Positions 63,262 through 64,000 of a stretch of 64,000 nt of DNA are shown in pieces. Positions within the stretch are counted from its first letter, which is position 1. Every line of letters begins with the position of its first letter. The stretch spans positions 186,001 to 250,000 of the forward strand of contig NZ_JABBPG010000001.1 of assembly GCF_013140855.1 (NCBI RefSeq), given 5' to 3'. The notes below the pieces were generated by a model. That model searched no databases, was not told the DNA's origin, and worked only from the letters and a program-made list of their open reading frames with translations. A program made the translations under genes and the position numbers. The stretch comes from Pseudoalteromonas caenipelagi. GTDB lineage: Bacteria; Pseudomonadota; Gammaproteobacteria; Enterobacterales; Alteromonadaceae.

Positions 63262-64000
63262 TTATAAACCTAAAATTCGATTATTACGCACAGTGTTTGT
63301 TGTGCCACTGGCAAAATCGTCAAAGGCTTTGTCCGTTGGGTTTATTATGTGAGCTTTAATAAACTCAGCACCTTCTGTTGCTCCATCTTCAGGGTGCTTT
63401 AAGCAGCATTCCCATTCAAGTACAGCCCAACCATCAAAACCATATTGAGTTAACTTGCTGAAAATCTGCTTAAAATCAACTTGCCCATCTCCTAAAGAGC
63501 GAAAACGCCCTGGTCGGTCTTGCCAGTTTTGAAAACCGCCATATACCCCTGAGCGGCCATTGGCGATAAATTCGGCATCTTTGACATGAAAGGCTTTAAT
63601 GTGCGAATGATAGATATCGATAAACGCTAAATAGTCGAGCTGTTGCAATACGAAGTGGCTCGGATCATAAAGAATATTAACGCGCGGGTGATTATCTGTT
63701 GCCGCTAAAAAGCGCTCAAACGTCACGCCATCATGAAGATCTTCACCCGGATGCAATTCATAACACACATCCACACCATGCTCGTCAAAGCAATCCAAAA
63801 TCGGTAACCAACGATTGGCAAGTTTGCTAAAGCCTTGCTCAACAAGCCCGTGTGGGCGTTGTGGCCATGGGTAAAAGGTATGCCATAAAAATGACCCCGA
63901 AAAAGTCGCATGGGTTGTTAAACCAAGGTTCTTGCTTGCTTTTGCTGCCAGCATCAGCTGCTCAGTTGCCCATTTTGTACGTGCTGCAGGATTACCTTTT
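63262..64000 (-). CDS. Sugar phosphate isomerase/epimerase (TIM barrel), partial at right edge
   Basis: The visible part (about 245 codons) has the AP-endonuclease-2/xylose-isomerase-like barrel: CYELHPGEDLHDG, ILYDPSHFV, AFHVKDAEF, RSLGDGQVDFKQIF, WAVLEWECC. These are the metal-binding positions (Glu, Asp, His, Glu). The frame is open across 63955-64000 on the minus strand with no stop, so the 5' end lies outside the window. Its role is probably to convert the 3-keto product or a derived sugar. Such isomerases are constant partners of GMC/DUF1080 genes. Confidence 0.9.
   Translation of the reverse strand, partial: KGNPAARTKWATEQLMLAAKASKNLGLTTHATFSGSFLWHTFYPWPQRPHGLVEQGFSKLANRWLPILDCFDEHGVDVCYELHPGEDLHDGVTFERFLAATDNHPRVNILYDPSHFVLQQLDYLAFIDIYHSHIKAFHVKDAEFIANGRSGVYGGFQNWQDRPGRFRSLGDGQVDFKQIFSKLTQYGFDGWAVLEWECCLKHPEDGATEGAEFIKAHIINPTDKAFDDFASGTTNTVRNNRILGL

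Noticed and set aside
1-64000. tRNA, rRNA, CRISPR, IS elements or prophage
   Set aside because: Nothing recognisable by eye. Only short isolated dyads, no spaced repeats and no transposase or integrase genes.

Overview
The window looks like a chromosomal segment of a marine gammaproteobacterium, most likely Pseudoalteromonas. The base composition is AT-rich, the genes are densely packed, and lysC sits behind a lysine riboswitch. NhaD, MksFEB, a CadC-like regulator, a Cry-DASH/FeS-photolyase operon and two orphan periplasmic binding proteins fit the same picture. The genus is inferred from gene content, not from any marker gene.

Layout. 1-18.4 kb is a biosynthetic and export region. It holds the C-terminal part of a giant NRPS (C-A-T / C-A-T-E / C-A-T-TE, open at the left edge), a SyrP/TauD-like Fe(II)/2OG hydroxylase, a lipoprotein beta-lactamase-family hydrolase, a DUF697-like membrane protein, a 57-residue membrane protein, a cyclic-peptide-type ABC exporter and an SPFH/band-7 protein overlapping the exporter by 4 bp. 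The adenylation codes I read are DFWNIGMVHK (Thr), DAWLLGNVVK (Leu-like, followed by an epimerase) and DVEMTGAISK (unassigned, Glu in the pocket). The end of the product is therefore predicted as ...Thr-D-Leu-X, released by the thioesterase.

18.4-29.4 kb is mostly housekeeping: a binding protein, a YkgJ-type Cys-cluster protein, a DUF4136 lipoprotein, a MukBEF-like condensin operon (mksF-mksE-mksB) without an MksG nuclease gene, nhaD, the lysine riboswitch with lysC, and a sodium-dependent NSS transporter. 29.5-37.6 kb carries a 55-residue membrane protein translationally coupled to a PhyH-like oxygenase, a CBM9/DUF5916 outer-membrane protein, the light-repair operon Cry-DASH / DUF2256 / FeS-photolyase, a LysE exporter and an unknown cytoplasmic protein.

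37.8-52 kb is rich in signalling and secreted proteins: a binding protein, a sigma-70 region-4-only ORF with a DUF6768-like partner, a CadC/ToxR-like regulator, a TPR histidine kinase, an exported amidohydrolase, a VOC protein, and an M1-like metallopeptidase lipoprotein divergent from a POT peptide transporter around a palindrome. A secreted helical protein of unknown role closes this stretch. 52-56.2 kb has astB and an arsR-GAPDH-arsJ arsenate-detoxification operon with a clear ArsR-type operator.

56.2-58.9 kb is sparse and contains gene remnants plus three small genes. 58.9-64 kb (minus strand) is a 3-keto-glycoside style catabolic cluster: a Tat-exported small dehydrogenase subunit, a GMC oxidoreductase, a DUF1080 hydrolase, an MFS transporter and a sugar isomerase/epimerase that runs off the right edge. 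I saw no rRNA, tRNA, CRISPR array, IS element or prophage.
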